Assembly (NCBI GenBank): GCA_023091665.1
Contig: JALJCQ010000003.1
Coordinates: 620,001 to 684,000, forward strand
Origin: Pythium myriotylum
Taxonomy: Eukaryota > Oomycota > Peronosporomycetes > Pythiales > Pythiaceae
Reading direction: 5' to 3'
DNA length: 64,000 bases
Shown here: piece by piece, positions 30,537 to 40,567 of the stretch
How the letters are laid out: each line of letters starts with the position of its first letter
How positions within the stretch are numbered: position 1 is the stretch's first letter
The notes under the pieces: generated by a model
What the model saw: only the letters and a program-made list of their open reading frames with translations
Databases searched by the model: none
Told to the model about the DNA's origin: nothing
Position numbers and translations under genes: made by a program

Positions 30537-33500
30537 ATGAGCGACTTCGTGGGCTTCACGTCGCCGCGCCCGCCGCCGCCGGCCTCGTCCGCGACGCTCA
30601 CGGCGTTTGCGCCGCCGTCCGACGAGCAGACCGTGATCCAGATCCCCGAAAGCGCCCCTCGGGGCAGCGGCATCGGCCACGGCGTCGACGTGTCGCCGCC
30701 CGCGATGATCGAGGAGGCCGCCACGCCGACGCCCATTCTGCGCGACGAGAGCGGCTCCATGGGGAACAACCAGGGCGGCGTCACGACTGTCCACGGCAAA
30801 CTCGGCCACAAAGTCCCGTCCTACCGCAACTTGAGCCTCGGACCGAACAACGTGAGCCTCTCGTCGCCGCTGCTGGGCCGCGAGCCGCCCGTGCCGCGCG
30901 TCTTCCTCAGCTACGCGTATGCGAACAACTCGTTCTTCGCGCGGCGGTTGCTGCGCGTCTCGGCCGTGCTCGCCAGCGTCATGGCCGCCGGCGTCACGAT
31001 CTACTACTCGTACAGACCCGCGAGCATCGTGCTCAACCCGGAATTCCCGGAGAACCACGGCTTCTTCCTGCACGACCCGGGCGCGGTCTACACGCTGCAG
31101 GCGACACCGTGCGAAAACATGGTCGGCTTCTCGGCCCTCGTGTACCACGCGGTGGTCGTTGTCGTTTTGCTCGGCATGCCCGGCACAGGACTCCGCGCGT
31201 TTGAGCCTTTCAAGCGCCAGCCACAGCGAGATGAAGAAGGCAACTTGAACAAGATCAAGCGCACGCTCGTCTTCCAGTTCTGCGAACTGCTGGCCGTGGG
31301 CGTGCTGGCGTTTGCGATGATTGTGTTCGTGTTCTTCTGGTACATGTTCTTCAACGGCGCAGCCTTCTCCTGCGATAAGTATCGCGTCCACGTTTTCTCA
31401 CTATTTGCGCTCATTTGTTATGGCGGCATATTCGTGCAGCTCGTCTACTTTGCGCGATATCGGGAGCACATTAAAATGCAATTAGGAGCTTTTTCTGAAA
31501 GTGACCAGACAGGCAATGTGAGAAAACATCTCTTCGACCCAGTTGCTGCCGAGTTGATGACCAAGGATAATCAAGTCATCGCATTGATCCAGAAGCGGCT
31601 GTACAAAGCGACGTCTTTGGGCGACTTAAGAGAGATGCGCACAGTTTTGGAGGTTGCTAGGACCAAGAAATTGGATGAAAAAGGATTCCCGATGAAGTAC
31701 TATGGTAACGCCAAGATCTACTTCAAGTGTTTCGGCCATTCAAAGAAGAACCCAGTCCATGTCGCCGCGTTCAACGGTAACATTGAAGCTCTCGAACTGC
31801 TACGTTCTTACGGATTTGAGGTGAATACCCTTGACAAGTTCCATCGCGTGAGATTCAGCACAGGCGACCTGTTTTTGTATTTTGCCCATTACTTGGTGTC
31901 GAAGCCTGTGCCTTCCGGTGATGATGATGCGGTTTCAATTTTCAAGACGACGCTTGTGACCCCGTTGCATTGTGCTGTTCTTACTGGTCAACTGGAGGCT
32001 GTACGGTGGTTGATTGCTCACGGAGCTGAAGTAGGCACGATGGCACAGTCGTCATATCGCTCCGAACGTATCCCACCCATCTTCTATGCTGAAACTCCCG
32101 CAGTTGTTCGCGAACTTCTCGAGAATGGCGCCAACCATTTGGTGATCCCAGACCCTGGCTACATGAACACCCTTACTGCACTCCAACTAGCGTATTTACG
32201 GGGCAACTATTCTGTGGCGTCTGAATTGGAGGAATGGGGCTGTGACGTGGCACTGACACCGTTCCATTCGGCGGCTGCTACGAACAACACCTCAGCTGTT
32301 CGCAACTTTATTCGACGTGGAACAAACGTCGACTGCTTGGGTGAGCATGGCTACGTTGGAATGAACAGGCGCACTCCTTTGCATTGGGCAGCTATTAGCG
32401 GGGCAGTAGAAACCGTGGAGTTGCTGTTGGAGGCGGGTGCTGAGCCTAACTTCCAGGATGCACGCGGACGTACACCATTGCACTGGGCTGCAAGACTCAA
32501 TAAGCTTGCCATCGTGAAGAGTTTGGTGGCGAAGGGTGGTTTACCTAACGTCACTGACATCGACCAGATGACGCCACTCATGTGCGCGGCGAATGCGAAG
32601 AGGGCGACTCGAGAGCTGTTCTCTGTCCTTGTTGAGGCCGGCGCCGACATTAACTACCAGTTGCCTACGACAGGAGATACAGCTCTCCACATGGCCGTGC
32701 GCGAAGAGAACGAAGAGTCTGCACTCGCTCTTCTCGCATGTGGCGGGAACATCATGAAGGTTAATGCGGATGGTTTGCGCCCCTTGGACTGCTCAACAGA
32801 CACGAAGCTTTTGTTTGCCATTAAGCGAGCTGCTGGTCATCGCGACGTCATGATCAGCTACACTCACTCACACGCCGAATTTGCGAAGAAACTGCGGAAG
32901 TCTTTGGAAGACTCCAATGTAACGACGTGGTTGGATCTCATGGACCCAAGTGGAATTGGCGGCGGCTCGGTGTGGCGCGAAGAAATTGCTCGGGGCATCA
33001 CGAACGCTGCTCTTGTGGTGTGTATCTTGACTGAGGATTATGCTCAGTCGGAGTGGTGTCTGAAGGAACTTGCGCTTGCAAAGCAAGTTGGAACCCCTAT
33101 CATCGCTGTATCTACGGAAGGTGTCCGCATTGGAGAAGAACTTCAAGTGTACTTGTATACGCGTCAAATCATTCCGTTTGAGCCGGCGATCACAGAAACC
33201 AAACGCAACGCGCAGAACTCGCGCCAGATTGAGTATGAGTACATCGAATCCAAGTACAAGTCCCAGTTCAACCTACTGCTCGACGGAGTTCGCGACGAAA
33301 TTGAGAAGCGTCGAAACGAAATTGTGAGCAAGAGTCGGGCCAAAGCAAATGCTTCGATGCTCAATGCCTCCATGATCTCAACAGGATTCTCAAAGATGTT
33401 TCAGCCATGGGATGCTCCCGGGGCTCAATACGTATTCATCTCACACGGTGATCGCCATTCTCACTTCGTTCATCGCATGTGCCAAGAACTGAAGACTCGC

Positions 33501-34256
33501 GACATCCAGTTCTACGGAGATCGTAATGTCGAAGGACAGACCTTCGATGAGCGCATCCATTTAGCAAAGGAGGCCATCCTTAAGTGCACGTGCTTCATTG
33601 TGATATTGTCGAAAGACACGATGAGCAGCGAGATTGTTCGCGACCAACTCGCCTTCGCCGAAGATAAGGGGCGCCCCATTTTCCCAGTTGTCTTGAATGA
33701 GGTCGCGATTGGGTTTGACAAGCGGTACTCGCTCGCACGCACCGAATTCTACCACTTCTTGTCAGACGGTTTCGCATTTACGTCGAGCTTCAATTCACTG
33801 ATCACTGGTCTCAAGCGCCACTACGATGTTGACAGGAAGCAACCAAGCAGCTCAACTCGCCCACCGAGCTCAAACAGTACGAACTTCACCAACACATCGT
33901 TCGCGAATGCCTCATTCATCAGTGACAGTTCGTTTTCCTCTTTCCTTCATGTGGATCCACCAGTAGCGTCAGGAACGATGATGTCATCAGCTCATAGCTC
34001 ATTCATTAGCGATGATTCAGACGGCGACCCGGTCATAGGCAAGCGAACTCCATACCTACCCGATCGACAGAATTCGCATAACACTTTGATTGGCGAACGC
34101 TCGGCGTCGGTCATTCTTGAAGGCGAGGAGCCCGACCGGGAGTCGTCGCGCGAGGGCGGGCACACGATGGAGCGGGTCGACTCTATTCGAAACCTGGATT
34201 CGTTGTCGTCGCTCGGAGCTGAGGATCGCGAACACATCGATCTCGTTCGAATGTAA
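30537..34256 (+). CDS. Membrane-anchored ankyrin repeat protein with two TIR domains (1,239 aa)
   Basis: Single exon, ATG to TAA. Order: Pro-rich N-terminus (1-115); four hydrophobic helices (about 139-158, 194-215, 243-270, 283-305); ankyrin repeats (about 404-765, with several TPLHWAA/TPLHCAV blocks, clearest at 615-760); first TIR domain (about 767-905, DVMISYTHS start); second TIR (about 962-1095, QYVFISHGD start); Ser/Asn-rich tail. The first TIR keeps the WCxxE motif (W840, C841, E844), whose Glu is the catalytic residue of NAD-cleaving TIRs such as SARM1. The second lacks Trp-Cys and has Gln at the matching site (Q1037). This suggests one active and one regulatory TIR, facing the cytosol. 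A role in NAD-based signalling or cell death is inference. The gene is convergent with the LRR/EF-hand gene, with 90 bp between the stops. Confidence 0.9.
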   Translation: MSDFVGFTSPRPPPPASSATLTAFAPPSDEQTVIQIPESAPRGSGIGHGVDVSPPAMIEEAATPTPILRDESGSMGNNQGGVTTVHGKLGHKVPSYRNLSLGPNNVSLSSPLLGREPPVPRVFLSYAYANNSFFARRLLRVSAVLASVMAAGVTIYYSYRPASIVLNPEFPENHGFFLHDPGAVYTLQATPCENMVGFSALVYHAVVVVVLLGMPGTGLRAFEPFKRQPQRDEEGNLNKIKRTLVFQFCELLAVGVLAFAMIVFVFFWYMFFNGAAFSCDKYRVHVFSLFALICYGGIFVQLVYFARYREHIKMQLGAFSESDQTGNVRKHLFDPVAAELMTKDNQVIALIQKRLYKATSLGDLREMRTVLEVARTKKLDEKGFPMKYYGNAKIYFKCFGHSKKNPVHVAAFNGNIEALELLRSYGFEVNTLDKFHRVRFSTGDLFLYFAHYLVSKPVPSGDDDAVSIFKTTLVTPLHCAVLTGQLEAVRWLIAHGAEVGTMAQSSYRSERIPPIFYAETPAVVRELLENGANHLVIPDPGYMNTLTALQLAYLRGNYSVASELEEWGCDVALTPFHSAAATNNTSAVRNFIRRGTNVDCLGEHGYVGMNRRTPLHWAAISGAVETVELLLEAGAEPNFQDARGRTPLHWAARLNKLAIVKSLVAKGGLPNVTDIDQMTPLMCAANAKRATRELFSVLVEAGADINYQLPTTGDTALHMAVREENEESALALLACGGNIMKVNADGLRPLDCSTDTKLLFAIKRAAGHRDVMISYTHSHAEFAKKLRKSLEDSNVTTWLDLMDPSGIGGGSVWREEIARGITNAALVVCILTEDYAQSEWCLKELALAKQVGTPIIAVSTEGVRIGEELQVYLYTRQIIPFEPAITETKRNAQNSRQIEYEYIESKYKSQFNLLLDGVRDEIEKRRNEIVSKSRAKANASMLNASMISTGFSKMFQPWDAPGAQYVFISHGDRHSHFVHRMCQELKTRDIQFYGDRNVEGQTFDERIHLAKEAILKCTCFIVILSKDTMSSEIVRDQLAFAEDKGRPIFPVVLNEVAIGFDKRYSLARTEFYHFLSDGFAFTSSFNSLITGLKRHYDVDRKQPSSSTRPPSSNSTNFTNTSFANASFISDSSFSSFLHVDPPVASGTMMSSAHSSFISDDSDGDPVIGKRTPYLPDRQNSHNTLIGERSASVILEGEEPDRESSREGGHTMERVDSIRNLDSLSSLGAEDREHIDLVRM

Positions 34257-34346
34257 TTTTTTAGAGAAACAAGCAAATGTTACAGTAAGTAAGCCAAAAC
34301 TCGGCAATAGAGAAGGATATGTATTGACAAAGTTCGCTGCGTAACA

Positions 34347-37300
34347 CTACGTTACCTCGCCCGGTGTCGCTTTCCGTTTCATCATAGAAAGCGAGTCAAC
34401 GTGGAGCTCGATCTGGCGGAGTTCGTCGTCAGGTGGAAGGCCACAAAGTGTGGTGCTCGCAAGTTCGCGCCGTGACGGCCACACTGGGCCACACCCTTTG
34501 TCGGCACCAGAGTAGTATTCTAGGCACAGGTACCCTTTCTCTGGGAAGCCGCCATCCTTGAGCCATGATAGATTCAGCTCCCACCCTGGGATGAGCTCGT
34601 CGCGGGACCAGCCGAAGGTCTCTCGCTGCCAGTTCTCTCCTGGCTCGTCAATAGCAAGTCGCACAAGTGCCTTCGCGACTTCACGCTCTTCGTACAACGA
34701 AAGGTGCAGCTCGTAGTAGTTGTCCACATTCAGTGGGCACCAGACGTTGAGCCACCCAAGACGATAAAAGCATTGCGCAGCCTCGAACTCGCTCAGCAGG
34801 GATATCACGCCATCGAAGTTGTACAAGTCGAGGAGGCGATCGAAAATGACACAGACAGCTTCCATCCGAGTCGCTTCGAATGCTCTTGGCCACAACGTCA
34901 GCAGCCGCACCGCCTGATGGGCCGTTAACCAGCGAGTTGCCAGATACCACTGCAAGTTGAAGAGTAGCCGCCTCGCTGTTGTTGTCTCCTTGCCGTTGCG
35001 CGTGATAACGAGTGGCTCATCCGAGTCTGTCTGCTCCTGTCGCGTCCGCCGCCTCGAATTTGAATCATCGCCGGCAGCTTCTTCGTCCACCTCATCTTCC
35101 TCCGCATGAGTATCCTCACGCTCACTGGCTTTGGCTGGCTTTATCTCGGCGACAGTGTTCAGGCCTTCACCGAACTTGACATAATTTTTGATGTTCTTCA
35201 TATTATCAAACTCGAAGAAAAGCGAGGGCGTGTTGGGGATTCGAAGGGGAAATTGCGAGATTTTCTTTTGCGGCGGAGCTACGCTCGGCTTTCGGTCACG
35301 CGAACCTTGGAGCTGCGGGGTTGCACGTTTTTCAGGGCTAACAGACGACGTGCGACGCCCGGGAGAGGAGGGCACGTCACGTACACCGATACTTGGAGTC
35401 ATTTGCTCCAACTGCAAATTTCTCAAAAGCTGCTCGAACCTCTTGCTCGACATGGCCTGTGCAGGTGGAGACCGACCGATCTGCGTGTAGTCAAACTCAA
35501 GCATCCCGAACTTTGGCATCGTGTCAAGAAACCGAGGCTCTAAGACGAGGGGCTTGCCGTTAAATGTTTCGTTGCGGAAGCCGTGATAGTTAGCGTGCTG
35601 GCTCGTATCCTTCAGCCCCGACTTTTTTCGTAGAAATGCCGTGCGGTTGCTGTTCTCAACGAGCTTCTTTAGTGTGAGGCGGTCAAGATCGTTGCCCAAG
35701 TCAATCTTGTAATGACCGGTGCCTAGCCCCAGCATGGGCTGCAACGCCGGGCCCATCAAGTGCTGGAGGCGCACGCGCTGGGCAGTCGTGAGGTTGTGGT
35801 CGATCAGCATAAACGCGCTCTTCGGGTCCACCATGTTGGGCAGCAAGATGCTGACAGCTTGGGTAATCTCGAACACGTCGCTTACTGTATCCAGCAAAAG
35901 CTGGGCTTCAGCTGCGCGAAAGTATAGCCCCGACTTGGCCATCTCAAGCATCTGTGATTTGTTTTTGCTGTTGGAGATGTTCTCAATGAGTCGCTCGACG
36001 CCCGCCTGCGAGTGCGCGTTGTCGTTATCGGCTGAAACGTGAAAATCGATGAACTCTAAGTTGAGGATGCCTTCAGTGGGGATCTCGAACGGTTGGTTTG
36101 TCTCAATGTCGTACACCTGGCGAGAAAAATGGTCACCCGACTCGAGATTGAAGCCACTCATCAGCTCAATGAACTCATCCAGCTCGATCGTACCGGTTCC
36201 ATCGAGGTCGTACTGTGCGATGCAACGAGATATATCTTCGTCGCGGAGTCCGCGATTTGTCAGCAACCCGAGCTTCTGCATACCACGCTTGAGTTCTTTC
36301 TCGTCAATGAAGCCCGAGTTATCCTGATCTAGCTCCTGGAACAACGCTGCAAGTGAATCGCGATCGAGTTGGTACATTTTCAGCTCCTCCTCGTCAGCGT
36401 GTGGGTCTGTAAGGATGCCTGCGGTCTTAAGTAGCCTGCGCCGCGCGTCAGCCGTGTCACTCTCACGCAGCTCTACTTTAATGTTTCGCTTCTGCTTTGT
36501 CGTTGGGGATGAGTGGACGATCGAGAGGAATTTGCAGCCTTGTCGCGTGTTGGCCACGCGCAACAACTCCAGTGCAATTGCGCGTTCGTAAGGGATTGCC
36601 ATGTTGAGCTCGTAAGTTCCCGTGCTCTCGCTTGGGTCGAACGCGTCAGCTTCGGACAAATCAAAATTGCAGCTCTCCATTGAGACTTGCAGTTGGCGAT
36701 CCGTGCACGCAGCGACAGCATGCAGCAATGAACGCCCACCAGTCGACCCCAAGGGATTGCCATCCAGGTTCAGGAGCAACATCGCGCTGTTGGTTTTGAG
36801 CGCACATGCGATGGCCTGAGCTCCGTGGGCCGGGATGTTGTTGTTGCTCAAGTTGAGTTTGGCGAGTGTTGTGTTGGACATGAGAGACTCGCCGATGGCC
36901 TGCGCGCCGCTGTCACCGAATGCGTTGAACGCCAAGTTGAGCTCGCGGATGCCGTTGTTATAGGCGAGTGCGCGACCGATCTCGACGGCGCCGCCGAGCC
37001 GCAGATAATTCCACGACAGATCAAGGAAGGTGAGTGTGTAGTTGATGCTGATCATGGTTGCGAGCGCCTCGCCGCCCGTGACGATCGAAGGCTGCACGAC
37101 ATTGAGGTTCTCGGTGTTGCCGATGAGGTTTCGCGACATGTCGAGCGTCTGCAGAGACTTGTTGGAGTGCAGCGCCTTGGCGAACGGCGCCAGCTCACCG
37201 TCATCAACATCTGCGTTACTCAAACGCAATGTCTGTAGCATGCACTTTGGCGCCGCCAAGTACGCAGCAAGCGAAGCAGACGCGTCGCCGTCGACTTTGT

Positions 37301-38222
37301 TCTCGGAAAGATCGAGATGGAAGAGGTCTTTCTTGGCGATGACGACGTCGATGATCGCTTGCAGCCCGCGATCTCCGAGACGGTTGTTCCGCACGTTGAG
37401 TCCTGTCACCATGGGGAGGTCCAAGAGACACTCAGCAAAAACGGTCGCGAGATCGTCGCCGATCGACATCTGCGAGACGTTGATCTCGGGAGAGAAGTAG
37501 TTGCGCATTATCAAGCGGATACACGGGGGCAAGTCTTTCTCGAGACAGAGCGACGAGAACTTGTGGCGCGCCGTAAACTGGCGCGTGAACAGGCCCTTCC
37601 GGTCCTGCTCCAATCGCGTGTGATGGAACTCGCTGCCCACACTCACCAGTTGGGGTACCTCTGGCGATGCAGCTGCCTCGCCTTGCGCAGGCGTTGCCGA
37701 CCGGCTGCCAAGCGCGGCGCGCTGCTCCTCGTCTCGCTGCTGCTGATCGTGGAGAAACTGGTTGAGTGGCATCGAGACGAGGTACTTTTGCATGGCGAGC
37801 TTGCGGAAGATGGCGTGGCACTCGGAGCGTGCGCCGAGGCCAAAGTACTTTGCCTTGACCTCGGGCGTCATCATCGACCGCTGCGACTGCTGCCTCGTGG
37901 GATGCGGCGTGCCGACTTCAAAGAGCATGGCCTCGGACTCGGCCGCCACGGGCAGCGGGAGTTTGGTGAGGCGCAAAAACTTGTCGGCGGGCGACTCTTT
38001 CTCGCTGCGGCGGATGCGCGCCAGGTAGGGCAGGTTGCGCTTGAGCTCCTTGTCGATCTCCCAGTGCTTGTTGAGCCGCGAGATGTCCCACACGTCGTGC
38101 TCGTCGTCATTGTTTGGTGGACTACTGACGTGCGTGTGCGGTTGCCAGGGCGAAGCAGCGACGCTTTTCAGACGCGTCGAGGGCTCGCGATCGCTGGCTT
38201 GGCGACGCGAGCGCGCCTGCAT
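34347..38222 (-). CDS. Leucine-rich repeat and EF-hand protein (1,291 aa)
   Basis: Uninterrupted frame. It stays open 20 codons further upstream, but the first ATG is at 38222. A charged N-terminal region comes first (1-255). Ribonuclease-inhibitor-type leucine-rich repeats follow (about 255-500; units such as LFHLDLSENKVD, LTFLDLSWNYL, IRELNLAFNAFGDSGAQAI). Two canonical EF-hand loops are at about 630-641 (DQDNSGFIDEKE) and 672-683 (DLDGTGTIELDE), and an unrecognised C-terminal part of about 600 residues follows. The latter has an acidic stretch (about 1060) and a conserved-looking helical block (about 1110-1200, LLTLWPRAFEATRMEAV onward). No signal peptide or membrane segment. It is probably a calcium-responsive scaffold; a flagellar or cytoskeletal role would be a guess. 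The promoter region is shared with the divergent PDZ gene. Confidence 0.87.
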   Translation of the reverse strand: MQARSRRQASDREPSTRLKSVAASPWQPHTHVSSPPNNDDEHDVWDISRLNKHWEIDKELKRNLPYLARIRRSEKESPADKFLRLTKLPLPVAAESEAMLFEVGTPHPTRQQSQRSMMTPEVKAKYFGLGARSECHAIFRKLAMQKYLVSMPLNQFLHDQQQRDEEQRAALGSRSATPAQGEAAASPEVPQLVSVGSEFHHTRLEQDRKGLFTRQFTARHKFSSLCLEKDLPPCIRLIMRNYFSPEINVSQMSIGDDLATVFAECLLDLPMVTGLNVRNNRLGDRGLQAIIDVVIAKKDLFHLDLSENKVDGDASASLAAYLAAPKCMLQTLRLSNADVDDGELAPFAKALHSNKSLQTLDMSRNLIGNTENLNVVQPSIVTGGEALATMISINYTLTFLDLSWNYLRLGGAVEIGRALAYNNGIRELNLAFNAFGDSGAQAIGESLMSNTTLAKLNLSNNNIPAHGAQAIACALKTNSAMLLLNLDGNPLGSTGGRSLLHAVAACTDRQLQVSMESCNFDLSEADAFDPSESTGTYELNMAIPYERAIALELLRVANTRQGCKFLSIVHSSPTTKQKRNIKVELRESDTADARRRLLKTAGILTDPHADEEELKMYQLDRDSLAALFQELDQDNSGFIDEKELKRGMQKLGLLTNRGLRDEDISRCIAQYDLDGTGTIELDEFIELMSGFNLESGDHFSRQVYDIETNQPFEIPTEGILNLEFIDFHVSADNDNAHSQAGVERLIENISNSKNKSQMLEMAKSGLYFRAAEAQLLLDTVSDVFEITQAVSILLPNMVDPKSAFMLIDHNLTTAQRVRLQHLMGPALQPMLGLGTGHYKIDLGNDLDRLTLKKLVENSNRTAFLRKKSGLKDTSQHANYHGFRNETFNGKPLVLEPRFLDTMPKFGMLEFDYTQIGRSPPAQAMSSKRFEQLLRNLQLEQMTPSIGVRDVPSSPGRRTSSVSPEKRATPQLQGSRDRKPSVAPPQKKISQFPLRIPNTPSLFFEFDNMKNIKNYVKFGEGLNTVAEIKPAKASEREDTHAEEDEVDEEAAGDDSNSRRRTRQEQTDSDEPLVITRNGKETTTARRLLFNLQWYLATRWLTAHQAVRLLTLWPRAFEATRMEAVCVIFDRLLDLYNFDGVISLLSEFEAAQCFYRLGWLNVWCPLNVDNYYELHLSLYEEREVAKALVRLAIDEPGENWQRETFGWSRDELIPGWELNLSWLKDGGFPEKGYLCLEYYSGADKGCGPVWPSRRELASTTLCGLPPDDELRQIELHVDSLSMMKRKATPGEVT

Positions 38223-38721
38223 AGTGGCGTGGGGGGCACCGGAGGCGAACGGAGCTCGCGAGGAGCTATATTTTGCCCCCACTTCAAGTGACCATCACTC
38301 TCGGCGAGAAAGTCCATCCAAGCGCAAGAGGTGGTTTTGCTTCGTCGTGTTGGTCAGCTGATTCGTAATTTATCCGTAACTTTCCGTCTTTTCGTGACAG
38401 CTGGCGTGACCGCCTGTCGAGCGACTTAGAGTTAGACCGAGAACCAGTTCGGTCTAAAGGCGCGTCTAAACACCGCCTGCTGCCCGTCCACAACTCGCCC
38501 CCTGCGGAGAACGGGTTTTCCTCTTCCAAGGACGAGCGCGTTCTCCGCTGCCGACTTACGGTATCTCGCCTTCTTGCCGTGGCGAGTCGCGTGAGTGGAC
38601 CTTCCTGGTTCGCGGTTCAACCAAATCGCGCGCCCCGGTTTTGTGCCGCGGGCGTAACGATTCTACCCGGTTTTGTTTGGGGATGCGGGTCGTGGGTCCC
38701 TCGCTTTTGGAACCGCGTGAT

Positions 38722-38734
38722 GGGGGGGGGGGGG
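38722..38734 (+). repeat. G13 homopolymer tract upstream of the PDZ gene
   Basis: Thirteen consecutive G residues directly after an in-frame ATG (38720). A change in length would alter any frame read through it. Confidence 0.9.
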
Positions 38735-39256
38735 AGGCGAGGCGAAGTGGGAGAGTCAGCTGCGAGGCTCGTCCACCGCCGTCTTGGCTGCGCGAGTCGT
38801 TCATTCCCGAGCTTTCGACGGCGCGATCGAAAAGGCCGCGCGCGCGTCTTGTTCGCGAGAACCGATCTCTCTTGTCATCCGGGTGGTCCGGTCGGGAGTC
38901 GGGATCTCGCGCACCGCCTTTTGCAGGACGCGATTCGAACAACGGCGGTCGATTCTCGTGGGTGGAACCGGCGGCCGAACGATTTGTCGATCGGTCGATC
39001 GGCGCCAAAAAATAGACAGCGCGGGTGTTCCAGCTGCCACCTGGAGACCTGGGCAGAAGAAGCGGCGAGAGAGAGAGCAAGTCCACTCGCACCTCGGGGC
39101 AGCCACGGCCCTCGCCCGGTCGCCAAGCTGTCGGACAATCACTTCGACGCCGCCAAGCCCGGCCGCTCGCTCTCGACGAGCTCCTCGACCTCCTCCTCGG
39201 GCGACTCGACGCGCACGCGGCGGCGCTCCTCCACCATCCAGTACTTCGGGCTCCAG

Positions 39257-40567
39257 ATGAACGTGCGACTCTCGGCCAAGCAGATCGAGATGCACGACTA
39301 CCAGGCCCACGACCCGAGCCAGGACGAGACCGAGATCGAGACCGAGACCGACGACGAGCACGAGCACGGCGTGGTGCCCCACGGAGAGGTCGGCGCCTCG
39401 GCCGCCGAGCTCGCGCGCAACCTGCCCGAGCTCGTCGAGAACCTGCGCCGCCTGCGGCTCGAGATGGAGAAATGCAACAAGTTCTACGAGTCCATCAACC
39501 TCTGCCAGCGCGCGAGCGGCAAGATCCACTCGAACGGAGGCGACCTGAGCCCGCCTGGAAGCGGCGACGAGCGCCCGAGCCTCGCCGACATGTACGGCTA
39601 TGACGACTCGAAGCTGCTCGGCAGCGCGCTCGACGGCGTCTCGGAGGACGGCAGCGTCGGCCCGCCGCCCATGACGCGCGGCTCGTCCGTGCCGTCCATG
39701 ACCACGCGGCGCTCGCTCTACCAGGCACAGCCGCCGGCGCTGCGCTCGAGCCTGCGCATCTCCACGCTCATGCAGCAGAGCGTGAGCTACTCGGTCATGT
39801 GGGTCAGCGGCGAGTGCGGCATCTCGCTGCGCAACTTCTCGACCAACAAGATCGGCGCGCAGATCGCCGTGCTCCAGCAAGCCGACGGCGTGACCACGGG
39901 CATCTCCAACTGCCGTCTCGGCGACCAGCTCATCTTCGTGAACGACGACCGCGTCGAGGACATGCGATTCAAGGACATTGTCCAAAAGCTCAAGAGCACA
40001 CGAAGACCCATCACGCTCGGCTTCCGAATGAACCAGAACGTGCAGACGTCGCCCACGTCGGCGTCGTCTTCGGCCGCGACGCGATCGACCAACAGCTCCA
40101 TGAGCCGCACGAGCAGCTCGCGCGGATTCTTCTCGGGCGGACACAATTCCGAGTACGACGAGTACGTCACGTCGTCCGCGAACGCCGCGATGACCGATCT
40201 CGGGCTCGACCGACAAACGTACGGATCGATGCGGTCGTCGACCTCGACGCTTTCGGACGACGTCGAGCTCTTCTGCAAGGAACAGGAAGAGATGCACAGC
40301 GACATCATCGTGCTGCTCACGGAGACCGTGCTGCGGTGCGAAAAGCTGCAGCAGCAGAACTTGGACCAGCTCCAGAGCCTCATGCAACTCGCGCCCAACG
40401 TCCAGCCGCAGTCCTCGAGTAGCCAGGACGCGGACCTGGCGTTGTCATCTCTCGCGCCCGTCGAGTCGCCGGCCGCCGCCGTCAAGATCCGCGCGAGCAT
40501 GACCGAGGCCGCGTCGCTGAACGGCAGCTTCCACGCGCGGACAGCGACGACGGCGACGAGTGCGTAA
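39257..40567 (+). CDS. PDZ domain protein (at least 436 aa; 5' end uncertain)
   Basis: The first well-supported ATG is at 39257. The frame stays open upstream, and the preceding 45 residues (Ser-rich, from about 39121) look coding, so the true start is probably in an upstream exon; the only in-frame upstream ATG (38720) runs through a G13 tract and implausible sequence. An acidic stretch and a helix (about 55-80) lead to a PDZ domain at about 177-260 (ECGISLRNF carboxylate-loop-like segment, CRLGDQLIFVNDDRV strand-helix pattern, FKDIVQKLK helix). A Ser-rich linker and a C-terminal coiled coil (about 333-380, CEKLQQQNLDQLQSLMQ) follow. PDZ domains bind C-terminal peptides of membrane proteins; the partner is unknown. 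The gene is divergent from the LRR/EF-hand gene. Confidence 0.75.
   Translation: MNVRLSAKQIEMHDYQAHDPSQDETEIETETDDEHEHGVVPHGEVGASAAELARNLPELVENLRRLRLEMEKCNKFYESINLCQRASGKIHSNGGDLSPPGSGDERPSLADMYGYDDSKLLGSALDGVSEDGSVGPPPMTRGSSVPSMTTRRSLYQAQPPALRSSLRISTLMQQSVSYSVMWVSGECGISLRNFSTNKIGAQIAVLQQADGVTTGISNCRLGDQLIFVNDDRVEDMRFKDIVQKLKSTRRPITLGFRMNQNVQTSPTSASSSAATRSTNSSMSRTSSSRGFFSGGHNSEYDEYVTSSANAAMTDLGLDRQTYGSMRSSTSTLSDDVELFCKEQEEMHSDIIVLLTETVLRCEKLQQQNLDQLQSLMQLAPNVQPQSSSSQDADLALSSLAPVESPAAAVKIRASMTEAASLNGSFHARTATTATSA

Noticed and set aside
30900..30960. FLSYAY segment before the first membrane helix as a third TIR
   Set aside because: Only the first strand-like motif is present and a membrane helix follows at once, so no TIR fold can form.
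37317..38291. 324-residue plus-strand frame opposite the LRR/EF-hand gene
   Set aside because: Antisense shadow rich in Arg, Leu and Val, without any domain.
38801..40387. 528-residue minus-strand frame opposite the PDZ gene
   Set aside because: Arg/Val/Leu/Ala-heavy shadow of GC-rich coding DNA; the PDZ domain is clearly on the plus strand.
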